64,000 bases of DNA from Brevibacillus porteri (GTDB lineage Bacteria; Bacillota; Bacilli; Brevibacillales; Brevibacillaceae): NCBI RefSeq assembly GCF_003013475.1, contig NZ_PXZO01000017.1:229893-293892 (forward strand), given 5' to 3'. The stretch's first letter is position 1; the number at the start of each line of letters is the position of its first letter. Below the pieces are notes generated by a model. That model was not told the origin of the DNA, searched no databases, and saw nothing but the letters and a program-made list of their open reading frames with translations. The position numbers and the translations under genes are program-made. Shown in pieces: positions 15,245 to 23,901 of this stretch.

Positions 15245-17230
15245 CTACTCTTCTCTTACGGATAACCAGATGTCTTTGACCAGTTCCATGAAGGTCTGGA
15301 TTGCAGGCTCTTCTCTTCGGCGACCCAGACAGACCAGCGATGTTTCTGCTTTCTTGGAAAAGCGGTACAGCTCCATTAGTTCTCCTGTTCGAAGCTCTTT
15401 TTCCACTAGAACCTTACTGAGCAGGGCTATGCCTGTTTGATTCAGGACTGACCGTTTGATCGTTTCTTCGCTGCTACATTTAATGACTGAGGGTGGGATG
15501 TAGTTTAACTCCAACAGGCATTGGGTAATAAATTCATCGAGATTGCACCCCTCCTGATAAGACAAAAAAGGAAAGGTCACGAGAGCCTCTGCCAGTGTTT
15601 TGTCCTTCATCAAATCAGGAGAAGCAATCAAGGTGAATTGTTCCAAGTCCACGACGCTGGAATCCATACCTGGTTGCGAGGTGATGCCCGCAATGATCCC
15701 AATATCCGCCTCGTGGGCTTGTATTTTTTTCAAAGTCTCCTGACTGGTGCATGAAATCACCTGCAAATTGACCTGTGGATGTGTCTCTACATATGCTTTC
15801 AGAATTTGGGGCATGTATTGGATGCAATAAAACTCCGGGGCCGCCACGACCAGCGGTCCTACAGGCATGTCTAAGTGATTAAGTCCCTCCGCCATGTGCT
15901 GGAGAACGTAGAAAAGCTGATCCGTATGTTGTTTCACTATTTTTCCGGCCGGTGTCAAAAACGTGCGCTTACCTACCCGATTCAGCAAAGGATGACCCAG
16001 CTCCCGCTCCAATGCTTGAATCTGGAGTGTAATCGTAGGCTGGCTGTATCCGAGTTGCTCTGCAGCCTTCGTCAAGTTCAAATGCTCGGCAACGACCTGA
16101 AATGTCTTCAGATTGCGTGACTCCAAAAACTCCGATACTTTTGATAGACCTACTTGAAGCACTTCTGTCGAGCAGGCGTACCCGATTCGTAACCACCCTT
16201 CCATGTCGAAGCAACTGCCTGGTGTCAAAAACGCCCCTGTCGTTTTAAACAGGTCAATGCAAAACGTTTCCGAAGGGATATCCAGCTCGTACTTGAGCAT
16301 TGCGGTTGTTCCAGCCTGCGGCTTGACGTAAGAGACCAACGGCTCCTTCGCTACCCACTTGTCGAGAATCTGCAGGTTGTCCCGCACGATCTTTAGGCTG
16401 CGCTCCATGATCTTGTCGCGGTTTTTCAGTGCATGGACAGCCAGCATATCATCCAGCATCCCGCAGCTGATGGTCGTGTAATCGCGGTGCTGGAAGCAGC
16501 TTTTGATCACATCCTGAGGTGCTGCAATCCACCCTAGACGCAAGCCCGCCAATGAAAACACTTTGGACATGCTGCTTGTCGCAATCCCTTTTTCGTACAA
16601 GTCGACGATAGATGGTACCACAACCTCCGGGTCTTGGTGCAAATTTCGATACACCTCGTCACACAGTAAGTAAGCATCTACGGAGCGGGCAATCTCTACG
16701 ATTTCTCGCAGCAACCCTTCACCCATCAAAGCTCCAGATGGATTGTTCGGATTGTTGATACAGATCAGCTTGGTCTTGTCTGTAATGAGCGAGCGCAGCT
16801 CAACTGGATCAGGCAAAAAATCATTTTCCGGCAAAAGTCTGAGCAGCTTGACCTGCGCTCCGAACGACTCCGGTACCGAATAAATTTGCTGATACGTTGG
16901 ATGAACGGTAATTACTTCGTCACCAGGCGCAACGAGCGAGAACAAGGTGAGAAAATTCGCTCCGATCGCCCCGTTCATCGCCAAAATGTTGTCCGGCTTC
17001 ATCGTTTGATACATACTCGCGACGAGGCTGCGGAATTCCGGCGAACCCTCGATATGACCGTACGTCAGCTTCTTCTGGGCCATCTCGCGGAAAAAATCTT
17101 CCGGCTCATCGGAAAGGCGGATCAACTCTTCTACCGTCAGCGAATCGACGCATGTTTCGGCAATATTGTAAACAGCCTCCATCTCGTAGGCGTTCATCCA
17201 TTCTTCTACTTTAAAAGGTGCAATTCTCAT
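15245..17230 (-). CDS. Aminotransferase class I/II fused to a LysR-type regulator, 661 aa
   Basis: One uninterrupted frame joins two normally separate proteins. Residues 1 to ~370 are a fold-type I PLP aminotransferase (YGHIEGSPEFR, NNPNNPSG, LLCDEVYR, and SMSKVFSLAGLRLGW with the PLP lysine). From Asn373 the sequence is a complete LysR regulator: winged helix LTKAAEQLGYSQPTITLQIQ, linker and substrate-binding domain to the end. The join SR|NLKTFQVVAE looks like a LysR N-terminus that has lost its Met. This order is the reverse of MocR regulators, which are GntR-aminotransferase. AGGAGGGG precedes the ATG. The gene follows an ornithine cyclodeaminase homologue by 33 bp. Either a bifunctional enzyme-regulator or a recent gene fusion; internal initiation near the join (TTG with GGAG) is possible. 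Confidence 0.85.
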   Translation of the reverse strand: MRIAPFKVEEWMNAYEMEAVYNIAETCVDSLTVEELIRLSDEPEDFFREMAQKKLTYGHIEGSPEFRSLVASMYQTMKPDNILAMNGAIGANFLTLFSLVAPGDEVITVHPTYQQIYSVPESFGAQVKLLRLLPENDFLPDPVELRSLITDKTKLICINNPNNPSGALMGEGLLREIVEIARSVDAYLLCDEVYRNLHQDPEVVVPSIVDLYEKGIATSSMSKVFSLAGLRLGWIAAPQDVIKSCFQHRDYTTISCGMLDDMLAVHALKNRDKIMERSLKIVRDNLQILDKWVAKEPLVSYVKPQAGTTAMLKYELDIPSETFCIDLFKTTGAFLTPGSCFDMEGWLRIGYACSTEVLQVGLSKVSEFLESRNLKTFQVVAEHLNLTKAAEQLGYSQPTITLQIQALERELGHPLLNRVGKRTFLTPAGKIVKQHTDQLFYVLQHMAEGLNHLDMPVGPLVVAAPEFYCIQYMPQILKAYVETHPQVNLQVISCTSQETLKKIQAHEADIGIIAGITSQPGMDSSVVDLEQFTLIASPDLMKDKTLAEALVTFPFLSYQEGCNLDEFITQCLLELNYIPPSVIKCSSEETIKRSVLNQTGIALLSKVLVEKELRTGELMELYRFSKKAETSLVCLGRRREEPAIQTFMELVKDIWLSVREE

Positions 17231-17263
17231 CGTCGTTCCCCTCCTAATCCTATCCTTTCACCC

Positions 17264-18313
17264 TTACAGATCAACGATCGTTCCTACACCGCGCTTATCC
17301 GCCACTTTCAAAATGTGTGCAGCTGTCAGTAAATCTTGGAACGCGATCCCGGTGCTATCAAAAATCGTGATTTCTTCTACCTGTTGTCTTCCTTGGGCAC
17401 GACCGGGGATGACATTGCCAATCTCTGCTGCGATATCGCCCTCTGTTATCAGCCCCTTTTTTACAGCTACCTTTGTCTCTCCCACCCGTACAGCCTGTCC
17501 GACATCATCAACGAAGACGCGCGCTTTTGCAAAAAGCCGTTCATCGATTTCCTGTTTTCCTTCCATTTCTGCCCCTATGCAGGTAATATGCGTCCCCGGC
17601 TTTACCCACTCCGCTTGGATCATCGGTTCACGTGAAGGGGTTGCTGTGATGATCATATCTGCTTGTCTAGTCGCTTCTTCGAGATTGTCCACCGCGATAA
17701 ACTCCACGTCACAACGGCAGGCATATCGCTCGTACTCTTCTCCCGCATACTTGGAGACGAATCTGGTCAAGAGGTTCTCTTTGATTTTGGCGGCAAAGCT
17801 TTGCGCCTTTTCTGGTGATCGCGGATTGCAGATGTACACCCGCTTGATCTCTGTCATCGTCATCAGTGTCGCCATGATTTGAAAAGGAGCCTGATGTCCC
17901 GTCCCGACAATCAGCAGGTTCTCCGATTCGGGACGTGCCAAATACTTTGCACCGATTCCTCCGGCAGCTCCCGTACGCATGCAAGTAATGTGCTCACCAC
18001 TCAAAATCCCCTGCGGTACGCCAGTTCGGCTGTCTACTACCATCACAGTACCGACTAGTTGTGGCAGACCTTTCTTGTCATTGTCACCGAACCACGAGAC
18101 GAGCTTGAGTCCAAATATATCGGCTTGCGGCAAATGACCGGATTTGATATCCATGTCGGCTCTGCCCTCTACGAACTCATGAAAAATGAGTGGAAACAAC
18201 GTCGCCTGCTGACTCGATTTCATTTGATAGGCTTGCTCTACCACTTCGATGACACTGGCCATATCCAGCACATCTTCCGTTGTTTCCTGATTAATCACGC
18301 GAAATGGAAACAT
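17264..18313 (-). CDS. Ornithine cyclodeaminase/mu-crystallin family protein
   Basis: A 349-aa NAD(P)-dependent enzyme of the OCD family, which includes ornithine cyclodeaminase, alanine dehydrogenase-like enzymes, ketimine reductases and diaminopropionate-forming synthases. Visible features: the conserved K in DIKSGHLP and GLKLVSWF, TGVPQGILSGEHITCMRTGAAGGIGAKYLARPES, the Rossmann motif LLIVGTGHQA, and the late GTHITCIGAEMEGKQEID. It probably works on the amino acid imported by the upstream ABC transporter, together with the downstream aminotransferase. The IclR terminator upstream suggests its own or read-through transcription. AGGGGAG ten bases before ATG. The precise substrate cannot be told. 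Confidence 0.87.
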   Translation of the reverse strand: MFPFRVINQETTEDVLDMASVIEVVEQAYQMKSSQQATLFPLIFHEFVEGRADMDIKSGHLPQADIFGLKLVSWFGDNDKKGLPQLVGTVMVVDSRTGVPQGILSGEHITCMRTGAAGGIGAKYLARPESENLLIVGTGHQAPFQIMATLMTMTEIKRVYICNPRSPEKAQSFAAKIKENLLTRFVSKYAGEEYERYACRCDVEFIAVDNLEEATRQADMIITATPSREPMIQAEWVKPGTHITCIGAEMEGKQEIDERLFAKARVFVDDVGQAVRVGETKVAVKKGLITEGDIAAEIGNVIPGRAQGRQQVEEITIFDSTGIAFQDLLTAAHILKVADKRGVGTIVDL

Positions 18314-18395
18314 GTCTCTCTCCCCTCCCCACTGTTTCTTTCACACTAACACAGTTTTTCGAGGCGAAAAAATTGAAAGATCTAATGGTTACTAT

Positions 18396-18439
18396 AAAAA
18401 AAGCAAACCCTCCATCCACAGATGCTGGAATGGAGGGTT
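18396..18439 (-). terminator. Rho-independent terminator after the IclR gene
   Basis: Minus strand AACCCTCCAT, a 14-base loop, ATGGAGGGTT then GCTTTTTTT. It separates the transporter-IclR unit from the ornithine cyclodeaminase gene. Confidence 0.85.
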
Positions 18440-18442
18440 AAC

Positions 18443-19174
18443 TTATGCGCCGCCGATTCTTGCCGAAATCGTCATAGCTTGGCGTTTCACTTTTTCGATG
18501 AGTAGGGGCAATCGATCTTCTGTCACCCGAAAGCACGGGGCGTTGATCGAGAGCGCTCCGACGAGTTGATTTCCGTAGCCGATGATTGGAGCAGCGACTG
18601 CCATGGTGCCTTCCGTCTTCTCTTCGTAGCTGATCGCATAGCCACTTTTCTTCGCTTCACTCAGCTGCTCCAAAAATGATGGCTGCTTGTCTGGCGAAAG
18701 CTGGGCATAAACGACTTTCGTGATCGCATCCTGCTTCAAATACGCGAGAATGATTTTGCTAGGGGCGCCGATTGTGAGAGGAATCCGCTCCCCCAGGTTC
18801 TCGTCTATGCGTATTTTCAGTGGACTTTCTACTTTTTCGATCGGCATCGAATCCGTCCCCGCCAATACGTTGAGGAAGATACTCTCCTCGACTTCATTCG
18901 CCAGCTCCTCCATGAAAGGCCTCGCCACAGCCCGCAGGTTTAGCTTTTCATGCAGGATAAAACCGATTTCCATCCACGTATATCCCGGCTTGTAATGCTT
19001 GGTGACTGGGTCCTGTTCAACCAATCCGAACTGGATCATAGATTCGAGAAAACGGTGGAGCGTACTGATTGGTAGACCCGTTGCGCTCGCCAGCTCCGAA
19101 ATCGGCCAAGCATGTTTTTCATCTGAAATCAGTACCCGAATAATTTTCATCGCCCGTTCGACTGATTGAACCAT
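18443..19174 (-). CDS. IclR family transcriptional regulator
   Basis: A 243-aa regulator: N-terminal winged helix (WPISELASATGLPISTLHRFLESMIQFGLVEQDP) and C-terminal IclR effector domain (GYTWMEIG, ISYEEKTEGTMAVAAPI, ALSINAP). It starts at the ATG with GGAGG ten bases upstream; the ATG at 19192 has no ribosome site. Its gene is the last of the amino-acid transporter unit, 27 bp after the permease, so it probably controls transporter and catabolic genes in response to the amino acid or its keto product. Confidence 0.87.
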   Translation of the reverse strand: MVQSVERAMKIIRVLISDEKHAWPISELASATGLPISTLHRFLESMIQFGLVEQDPVTKHYKPGYTWMEIGFILHEKLNLRAVARPFMEELANEVEESIFLNVLAGTDSMPIEKVESPLKIRIDENLGERIPLTIGAPSKIILAYLKQDAITKVVYAQLSPDKQPSFLEQLSEAKKSGYAISYEEKTEGTMAVAAPIIGYGNQLVGALSINAPCFRVTEDRLPLLIEKVKRQAMTISARIGGA

Positions 19175-19201
19175 CTTTCTTTCGTCCTCCATGACTAAGA
19201 G

Positions 19202-19891
19202 TTACGCCGCCACACTCGTGTTGTCTTTCGCTTGTTTATTGGGGGCTTTGCCTCTGGCTAATCGTGCTTCCAGTTTGTTTACGAAATATGAGAAGATCAT
19301 GATCAATACGAGATAGTACAAGCCTACGACCATATAAGTCTCTAGCTGCTTGTAGTTGGAGGCTGCTTCACCCAGACCGGTTCCCCATAAATCTTGCATC
19401 CCTACGTAGGCGACCAGTGATGAGTCTTTGAGCCCGATGATAAACTGATTGCCAAGTGATGGGATCGCCCGACGGAACGCCTGTGGCAAAATGATTCTGC
19501 GCATCGCCAACGGGTACGACATTCCAAGTGATCGGGATGCCTCCATCTGCCCACGGTCAATGGACTGGATGGCGCCTCGGAAAATTTCTGCAATATACGC
19601 ACCGTTATGAACTGCCAGCGCGATGGCTCCTGCCCAAAACTGCGAGAGCGTCACCAAATTTGCCAAGCCGAAGTACAGAATACAAATTTGCACGATCAAA
19701 GGCGTCCCGCGAATGACGGTAATGTAGACGTGTGCGATGTAGTTCAATACTTTGTTATCGGATATCCGGAAAAAGGCAATGACAAGACCTACCACACAAC
19801 CGAGCATCAGGGCAACTGCCGTCAACTGAACTGTGAGCCATGTCGCTTTTAGAAAAAGGGGATAACTGGATAGAAAAATATCAATAATCAC
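19202..19891 (-). CDS. Amino-acid ABC transporter permease (HisM/GlnP type)
   Basis: A 229-aa inner-membrane subunit of a polar amino-acid importer. About five hydrophobic segments; the early TVQLTAVALMLGCVVGL and VTVIRGTPLIVQ are family hallmarks, and the EAA loop reads EASRSLGMSYPLAMRRIILPQAFRRAIP. GTG 19891 is chosen because GAGGAGG lies seven bases before it; TTG 19897 is too close. It follows the binding-protein gene and completes the three-part transporter as a homodimer. Confidence 0.9.
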   Translation of the reverse strand: MIIDIFLSSYPLFLKATWLTVQLTAVALMLGCVVGLVIAFFRISDNKVLNYIAHVYITVIRGTPLIVQICILYFGLANLVTLSQFWAGAIALAVHNGAYIAEIFRGAIQSIDRGQMEASRSLGMSYPLAMRRIILPQAFRRAIPSLGNQFIIGLKDSSLVAYVGMQDLWGTGLGEAASNYKQLETYMVVGLYYLVLIMIFSYFVNKLEARLARGKAPNKQAKDNTSVAA

Positions 19892-19956
19892 GTGCAATCC
19901 TCCTCACATGAAGCGTTAAAAAGGGGGGCGTCCATCAGGGACACCCCGTTGCCCAC

Positions 19957-20769
19957 TTACTGTTTTTGCAGGATATTGCGGCCAAACCATTTTTGGCTGA
20001 TCTTTTCATAGGTACCGTCTTTAACGATCTCGTCCAACGCCTTGTTGAGGCGATCTACTGCCTCCTGGTCACCCAAGCGCACAGCGATCGCTTGCTCGTC
20101 AAAGCTCAGTGGTTCGCCTACGTCAATTACTTTTCCGCCGCCTTCTTTAATGAATCGCAAGCCAACTACCTGGTCGGTAATCACGGCATCGAGGCGTCCT
20201 GTCGGCAGGTCGAGCAAAGCGGTGATATCGCTATCATACTGCGTGATTTTATCTTCATCGGTCAGCTTTTTCGCCCAGTCCAAGTAGTTGGATGCTTTTA
20301 CTACGCCGATCTTTTTGCCCTTCAAATCTTCTTTGCTCTTGATGGTGGTATTGCCCTCTTGCACGAAAATTTGCGAACCGGAACGGTAGTACGGATTGGT
20401 GAACAGAACAGCTTTTTGACGCTCAGGTGTGACGGTCAAGCTCCCGATGACAGCGTCGTATTTTTTCGCGTCCAGACCGGGGATGATCGTTTCAAATGGA
20501 TTGGTGATCGGCACTGCGTTCATGCCCATTTTTTCTGCCAGCGCTTGTCCAATTTCTACATCAAAGCCAGTCAGTTGCCCGTTTTCCTTGAAGCTAAACG
20601 GCTTGTACACGCCACTCATAGCGTACGTAAAATCTTTCTTCCCACCGTCTCCAGAAGCTTGTCCACCTGCTGCCGGTGCGCTTGCCTGTGATCCACAAGC
20701 CGAGAGTAGCAGCGAGCCCATTAGAACCGTGGACAACAAAATTCCGGACCATTTTGCACGTTTTTTCAT
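19957..20769 (-). CDS. Amino-acid ABC transporter substrate-binding lipoprotein
   Basis: A 270-aa family-3 binding protein. Basic N-terminus, hydrophobic core and lipobox LSAC give a lipoprotein; the mature part begins with Ser/Gly linker and YAMSGVYKPFSFKENGQLTGFDVEIGQALAEKMG, the typical ligand-binding start, and contains GSLTVTPERQKAVLFTNPY. Family members bind polar or basic amino acids. Given the ornithine cyclodeaminase homologue downstream, a basic amino acid such as ornithine or arginine is an attractive but unproven ligand. GGGGGAAT precedes the ATG. Confidence 0.9.
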   Translation of the reverse strand: MKKRAKWSGILLSTVLMGSLLLSACGSQASAPAAGGQASGDGGKKDFTYAMSGVYKPFSFKENGQLTGFDVEIGQALAEKMGMNAVPITNPFETIIPGLDAKKYDAVIGSLTVTPERQKAVLFTNPYYRSGSQIFVQEGNTTIKSKEDLKGKKIGVVKASNYLDWAKKLTDEDKITQYDSDITALLDLPTGRLDAVITDQVVGLRFIKEGGGKVIDVGEPLSFDEQAIAVRLGDQEAVDRLNKALDEIVKDGTYEKISQKWFGRNILQKQ

Positions 20770-20819
20770 TGGTGATTCCCCCTGTTTTTCATCTCTATAT
20801 TATTTAGATGTAGCGGATT

Positions 20820-21542
20820 TTAACGGATGCTTCCTAAAAACTGCTTGGTACGATCATGCTGCGGATTCTCAAAGAATTCACTCGGTGGTCCCTGCTCCAG
20901 AATTTGCCCATCGTGCATGAACACCGCCCGATCTGCTACTTCACGAGCGAACCCCATTTCATGTGTCACGACGATCATCGTCATTCCTTCTTTGGCGAGC
21001 TGCTTCATGACCTGTAGCACTTCACCGACGAGCTCGGGATCGAGTGCAGAGGTTGGCTCATCAAAAAGCATGATCTTCGGCTTCATCGCAAGCGCCCGGG
21101 CGATGGCAACCCGCTGCTTTTGTCCACCAGAGAGCATGTCCGGGTAGACATCGGCCTTATCCTGCATATTCACTTTTTTTAGGAGCTCGTACGCTAATTG
21201 TTTGGCCTCTGCTACATTCATCCCTTTGACGTGAACAGGTGCCTCGATCAAGTTTTCCAAAACGGTCTTGTGCGGAAACAGATTAAAGTGCTGAAAAACC
21301 ATACCGACCTCGGCGCGGAACTGATTCAGATTCGTCTTGTGTGGATCAATTTGCTGACCACCGATTCGAATCTCTCCGCTGTCATAAAATTCCAGAAAAT
21401 TCAAACATCGGAGTAAAGTACTTTTTCCTGAACCACTGGCTCCAAGCAAGACGACAACTTCCTTTTCTTCCACCGTGAGCGTAACGCCCTTCAACACGGT
21501 TAACGGGCCAAAAGATTTGACAAGCTGCTTAACCTCAATCAT
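20820..21542 (-). CDS. Amino-acid ABC transporter ATP-binding protein (GlnQ/HisP type)
   Basis: A 240-aa ATPase: Walker [12 protein letters not shown]-loop in [14 protein letters not shown], signature LSGGQKQR, Walker [15 protein letters not shown] and H-loop THEMGFA. The length is standard for the polar amino-acid group. ATG 21542 is preferred because GGGGGA lies about eight bases before it; ATG 21557 has no site. It is the first gene of the transporter unit and lies behind a clear sigma-A promoter. Confidence 0.92.
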   Translation of the reverse strand: MIEVKQLVKSFGPLTVLKGVTLTVEEKEVVVLLGASGSGKSTLLRCLNFLEFYDSGEIRIGGQQIDPHKTNLNQFRAEVGMVFQHFNLFPHKTVLENLIEAPVHVKGMNVAEAKQLAYELLKKVNMQDKADVYPDMLSGGQKQRVAIARALAMKPKIMLFDEPTSALDPELVGEVLQVMKQLAKEGMTMIVVTHEMGFAREVADRAVFMHDGQILEQGPPSEFFENPQHDRTKQFLGSIR

Positions 21543-21618
21543 CCTGCTATCCCCCATTTATGTCCCGGATGAATTGCGCATTAATTTTTCCGAATACCGG
21601 AAATGATTTCTGATTTAA

Positions 21619-21647
21619 ATTATAATTATATATTTTCTGATATTCAA
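21619..21647 (-). promoter_or_regulatory. Sigma-A promoter of the amino-acid transporter unit
   Basis: Minus strand TTGAAT (21647-21642), 17 bp, TATAAT (21624-21619). The ~200-bp divergent region to the lipoprotein gene is very AT-rich. Confidence 0.7.
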
Positions 21648-21755
21648 GAAAAATATGTTTTATTGAATAAATATTCACGATAAGACTATGGAATAGTTTT
21701 CCTCCTTGCGTGGAATGAATAAGCGGAAGTGTTTTATACATAAAGGAGGACCGTG

Positions 21756-22355
21756 ATGAAAGTAGCAACGTACTTCTATGTAGGACTCATCCTCATTTTT
21801 CTGCTCTCCGCCTGTTCACTGACAGGTCCACAAGCAGCGCCACCGCCACAGCAAGCGGCTCCATCTGACCCTGAGTGGGAAGTCAAAAGACCGACAACCG
21901 ATGAGATCAAAGGTCGAACCATAAACAATCAGTTCACGGTGCCGATCCCGATCACCGAATCATTTACGTTTGCCATCCCTCCCTCTTGGACCGGAAATTA
22001 CATCGTGGAGGAGTTCTCATCGACGACTAAGCGCCCCCCTCGCCAACAGCCACTGGAGGGCAAGCTGGATGTGCCGACGAAATACGAAGCACATTTTATG
22101 TTCGCTCCCAATCAACGAAAGGAGGAGCGATCCTCACTCCTCACCATTTTTGTCATGACGGTACCACATTGGAATCACCTGTCCAAATTGGAAGGACCGC
22201 CGCTGGGTGATGTACTGGCACAAACACATGGGCTGGTATACGTCGTTTCCTTGCCTCAGTCCAATCCGTATGATCCAGCAACTCCGGACGGGAAGCTATA
22301 TGGGCAAATGGTTATGTCTTTGGAGCAGGTCAAAGCTGCGTTTTCTGTGCAATAA
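21756..22355 (+). CDS. Lipoprotein of unknown function, 199 aa
   Basis: Short basic N-terminus, hydrophobic stretch and lipobox LSAC mark a membrane-anchored lipoprotein. The mature part starts with a Pro/Gln/Ala-rich linker (TGPQAAPPPQQAAPS) and then a globular domain with PITESFTFAIPPSWTGNYIVEE and LTIFVMTVPHWNHLSKLE. I do not recognise a named family; the ESFTFAIPPSW segment resembles small secreted domains common in Bacillales. AAAGGAGGA stands six bases before ATG 21756; a GTG at 21753 is too close. A single-gene unit with its own terminator. Confidence 0.78.
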   Translation: MKVATYFYVGLILIFLLSACSLTGPQAAPPPQQAAPSDPEWEVKRPTTDEIKGRTINNQFTVPIPITESFTFAIPPSWTGNYIVEEFSSTTKRPPRQQPLEGKLDVPTKYEAHFMFAPNQRKEERSSLLTIFVMTVPHWNHLSKLEGPPLGDVLAQTHGLVYVVSLPQSNPYDPATPDGKLYGQMVMSLEQVKAAFSVQ

Positions 22356-22358
22356 AGA

Positions 22359-22400
22359 AAAAAGTGGTTGAGCAGCACGATGTCTGCTCAACCACTTTTT
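22359..22400 (+). terminator. Rho-independent terminator after the lipoprotein gene
   Basis: A perfect 17-bp inverted repeat (AAAAAGTGGTTGAGCAG and complement) with an 8-base loop and a T-run, directly after the stop codon. Confidence 0.9.
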
Positions 22401-22634
22401 CGTGTAAAGACAAATTGTAATGCAGCACAATGTCAAGCTATTTTAAACATAAGTAATTTGTAAGGAATGCGTAAGAAAAAAGAGATTTTCATTCTGTATG
22501 ATAAAAAAACAACGCGGCGTGAAAGGCGGAACAGATATGACTTATATATGAAAAACAAACCATTTAACAAGAGTGTTTCAAGGAAAAGAACAAGCAATCA
22601 CCTATACACTATAAATAGAGGAGAGAAATGCCTT

Positions 22635-23792
22635 ATGAAAAAACGTAGTCAAATTACATTTGCAAGTCTGGCCCTTTTAATAGCTGGAAGTTCCCTGTTA
22701 TACATAACGCCAACCTCAATTGTAAAAGCAGAGCCCACTCAAAATGTATCTAGTTCGTTACAAACAAGCACTCAACGAGATCGTAATTCCGTCAAGCAAG
22801 CAATGCGGGATATATTGCAACTTGGAAACCCGGGGATACTCGCTAAAACTTATGAGGATGGAAAAACATGGGGTTACGCCGCTGGGGTATCGAATCTGAG
22901 CACTAAGAAACCAATGGAAACAGATTTTCGCTTTCGCATTGGCAGCGTGACGAAGACGTTCACCGCAACAGTTGTACTTCAATTAGCTGGAGAGAATCGC
23001 CTGAATCTAGACGACTCCATCGAAAAATGGTTGCCTGGTGTCATTCAAGGAAACGGATATGATGGTAACCAGATTACTATCCGGCAGATATTGAACCATA
23101 CAAGTGGTATCGCTGAGTACTTAAGATCCAAAGATGCTGATATGATGAATGCAAAAAAATCATATACCGCTGAAGAATTAGTAAAGATTGGGCTTTCTCT
23201 GCCTCCAGACTTTGCCCCAGGAAAGGGCTGGTCATATTCAGACACAGGATACGTATTACTGGGTATCCTTATTGAAAAAATAACCGGAAACAGCTATGCG
23301 GAAGAGATTGAAAATCGGATTATTGAACCGCTTGAATTGTCGAATACATTCCTACCTGGCAATTCGAGCGTTATTCCAGGCACCAACCATGCCCGTGGAT
23401 ATTTCCATCCAGACAGAGCAAGTGAGCTAAAAGACGTTACTTATTATAACCCAAGTATAGCTAGCTCGGCTGGGGATATGATTTCTACTGCCGACGACTT
23501 AAATAAATTCTTCTCTTTCTTACTCAGTGGCAAATTACTGAAGGAACAGCAATTAAAAGAAATGCTTACTACAGTTCCTACAGGAAGTGCTGAAATCAGC
23601 GGATATGGTCTTGGAATCTATGAAACTAAGCTTCCAAACGGTGTTTCGATATGGGGACATACAGGTAGCATTCCAGGGTTTATTACTCTTGTTGGGGGTA
23701 CACTTGGAGGCAAGCATATGTTAACCGTCAATTTGAACAATTTGGGTAAAGCTAGCTTTAAAAATATGTTACTTGCAGAATTTAGCAAGTAG
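22635..23792 (+). CDS. Secreted serine hydrolase, S12/beta-lactamase family
   Basis: A 385-aa exported hydrolase of the D-Ala-D-Ala carboxypeptidase/AmpC/esterase class. The signal peptide MKKRSQITFASLALLIAG leads to the catalytic SxxK motif SVTK (in FRIGSVTKTFTATVVLQ), the YxN-equivalent YSDTGY and the HTG triad motif in WGHTGSIPGF. It likely acts on D-amino-acid peptides or esters outside the cell. The ATG at 22635 gives the signal peptide; the 168 bases upstream in the same frame are not protein-like. The gene and flanks are visibly richer in A and T (AAA, ATT, TTA codons) than neighbouring operons, suggesting acquisition from elsewhere. Flanked by two terminators, so monocistronic. Confidence 0.88.
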   Translation: MKKRSQITFASLALLIAGSSLLYITPTSIVKAEPTQNVSSSLQTSTQRDRNSVKQAMRDILQLGNPGILAKTYEDGKTWGYAAGVSNLSTKKPMETDFRFRIGSVTKTFTATVVLQLAGENRLNLDDSIEKWLPGVIQGNGYDGNQITIRQILNHTSGIAEYLRSKDADMMNAKKSYTAEELVKIGLSLPPDFAPGKGWSYSDTGYVLLGILIEKITGNSYAEEIENRIIEPLELSNTFLPGNSSVIPGTNHARGYFHPDRASELKDVTYYNPSIASSAGDMISTADDLNKFFSFLLSGKLLKEQQLKEMLTTVPTGSAEISGYGLGIYETKLPNGVSIWGHTGSIPGFITLVGGTLGGKHMLTVNLNNLGKASFKNMLLAEFSK

Positions 23793-23805
23793 GTAAAAAA
23801 GGAAA

Positions 23806-23852
23806 AAATACGCTATTCTTTCTGAATAATCATAGGAAAGAATGGCGTATTT
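23806..23852 (+). terminator. Rho-independent terminator after the serine hydrolase gene
   Basis: A 17-base arm AAATACGCTATTCTTTC pairs with GAAAGAATGGCGTATTT (one G-T). It may also end the convergent NADAR gene transcript. Confidence 0.8.
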
Positions 23853-23901
23853 GTACGTCTATTTCTGTTTTGCTCCCCCCAAAAAAGATGGGCAACCTGG
23901 A

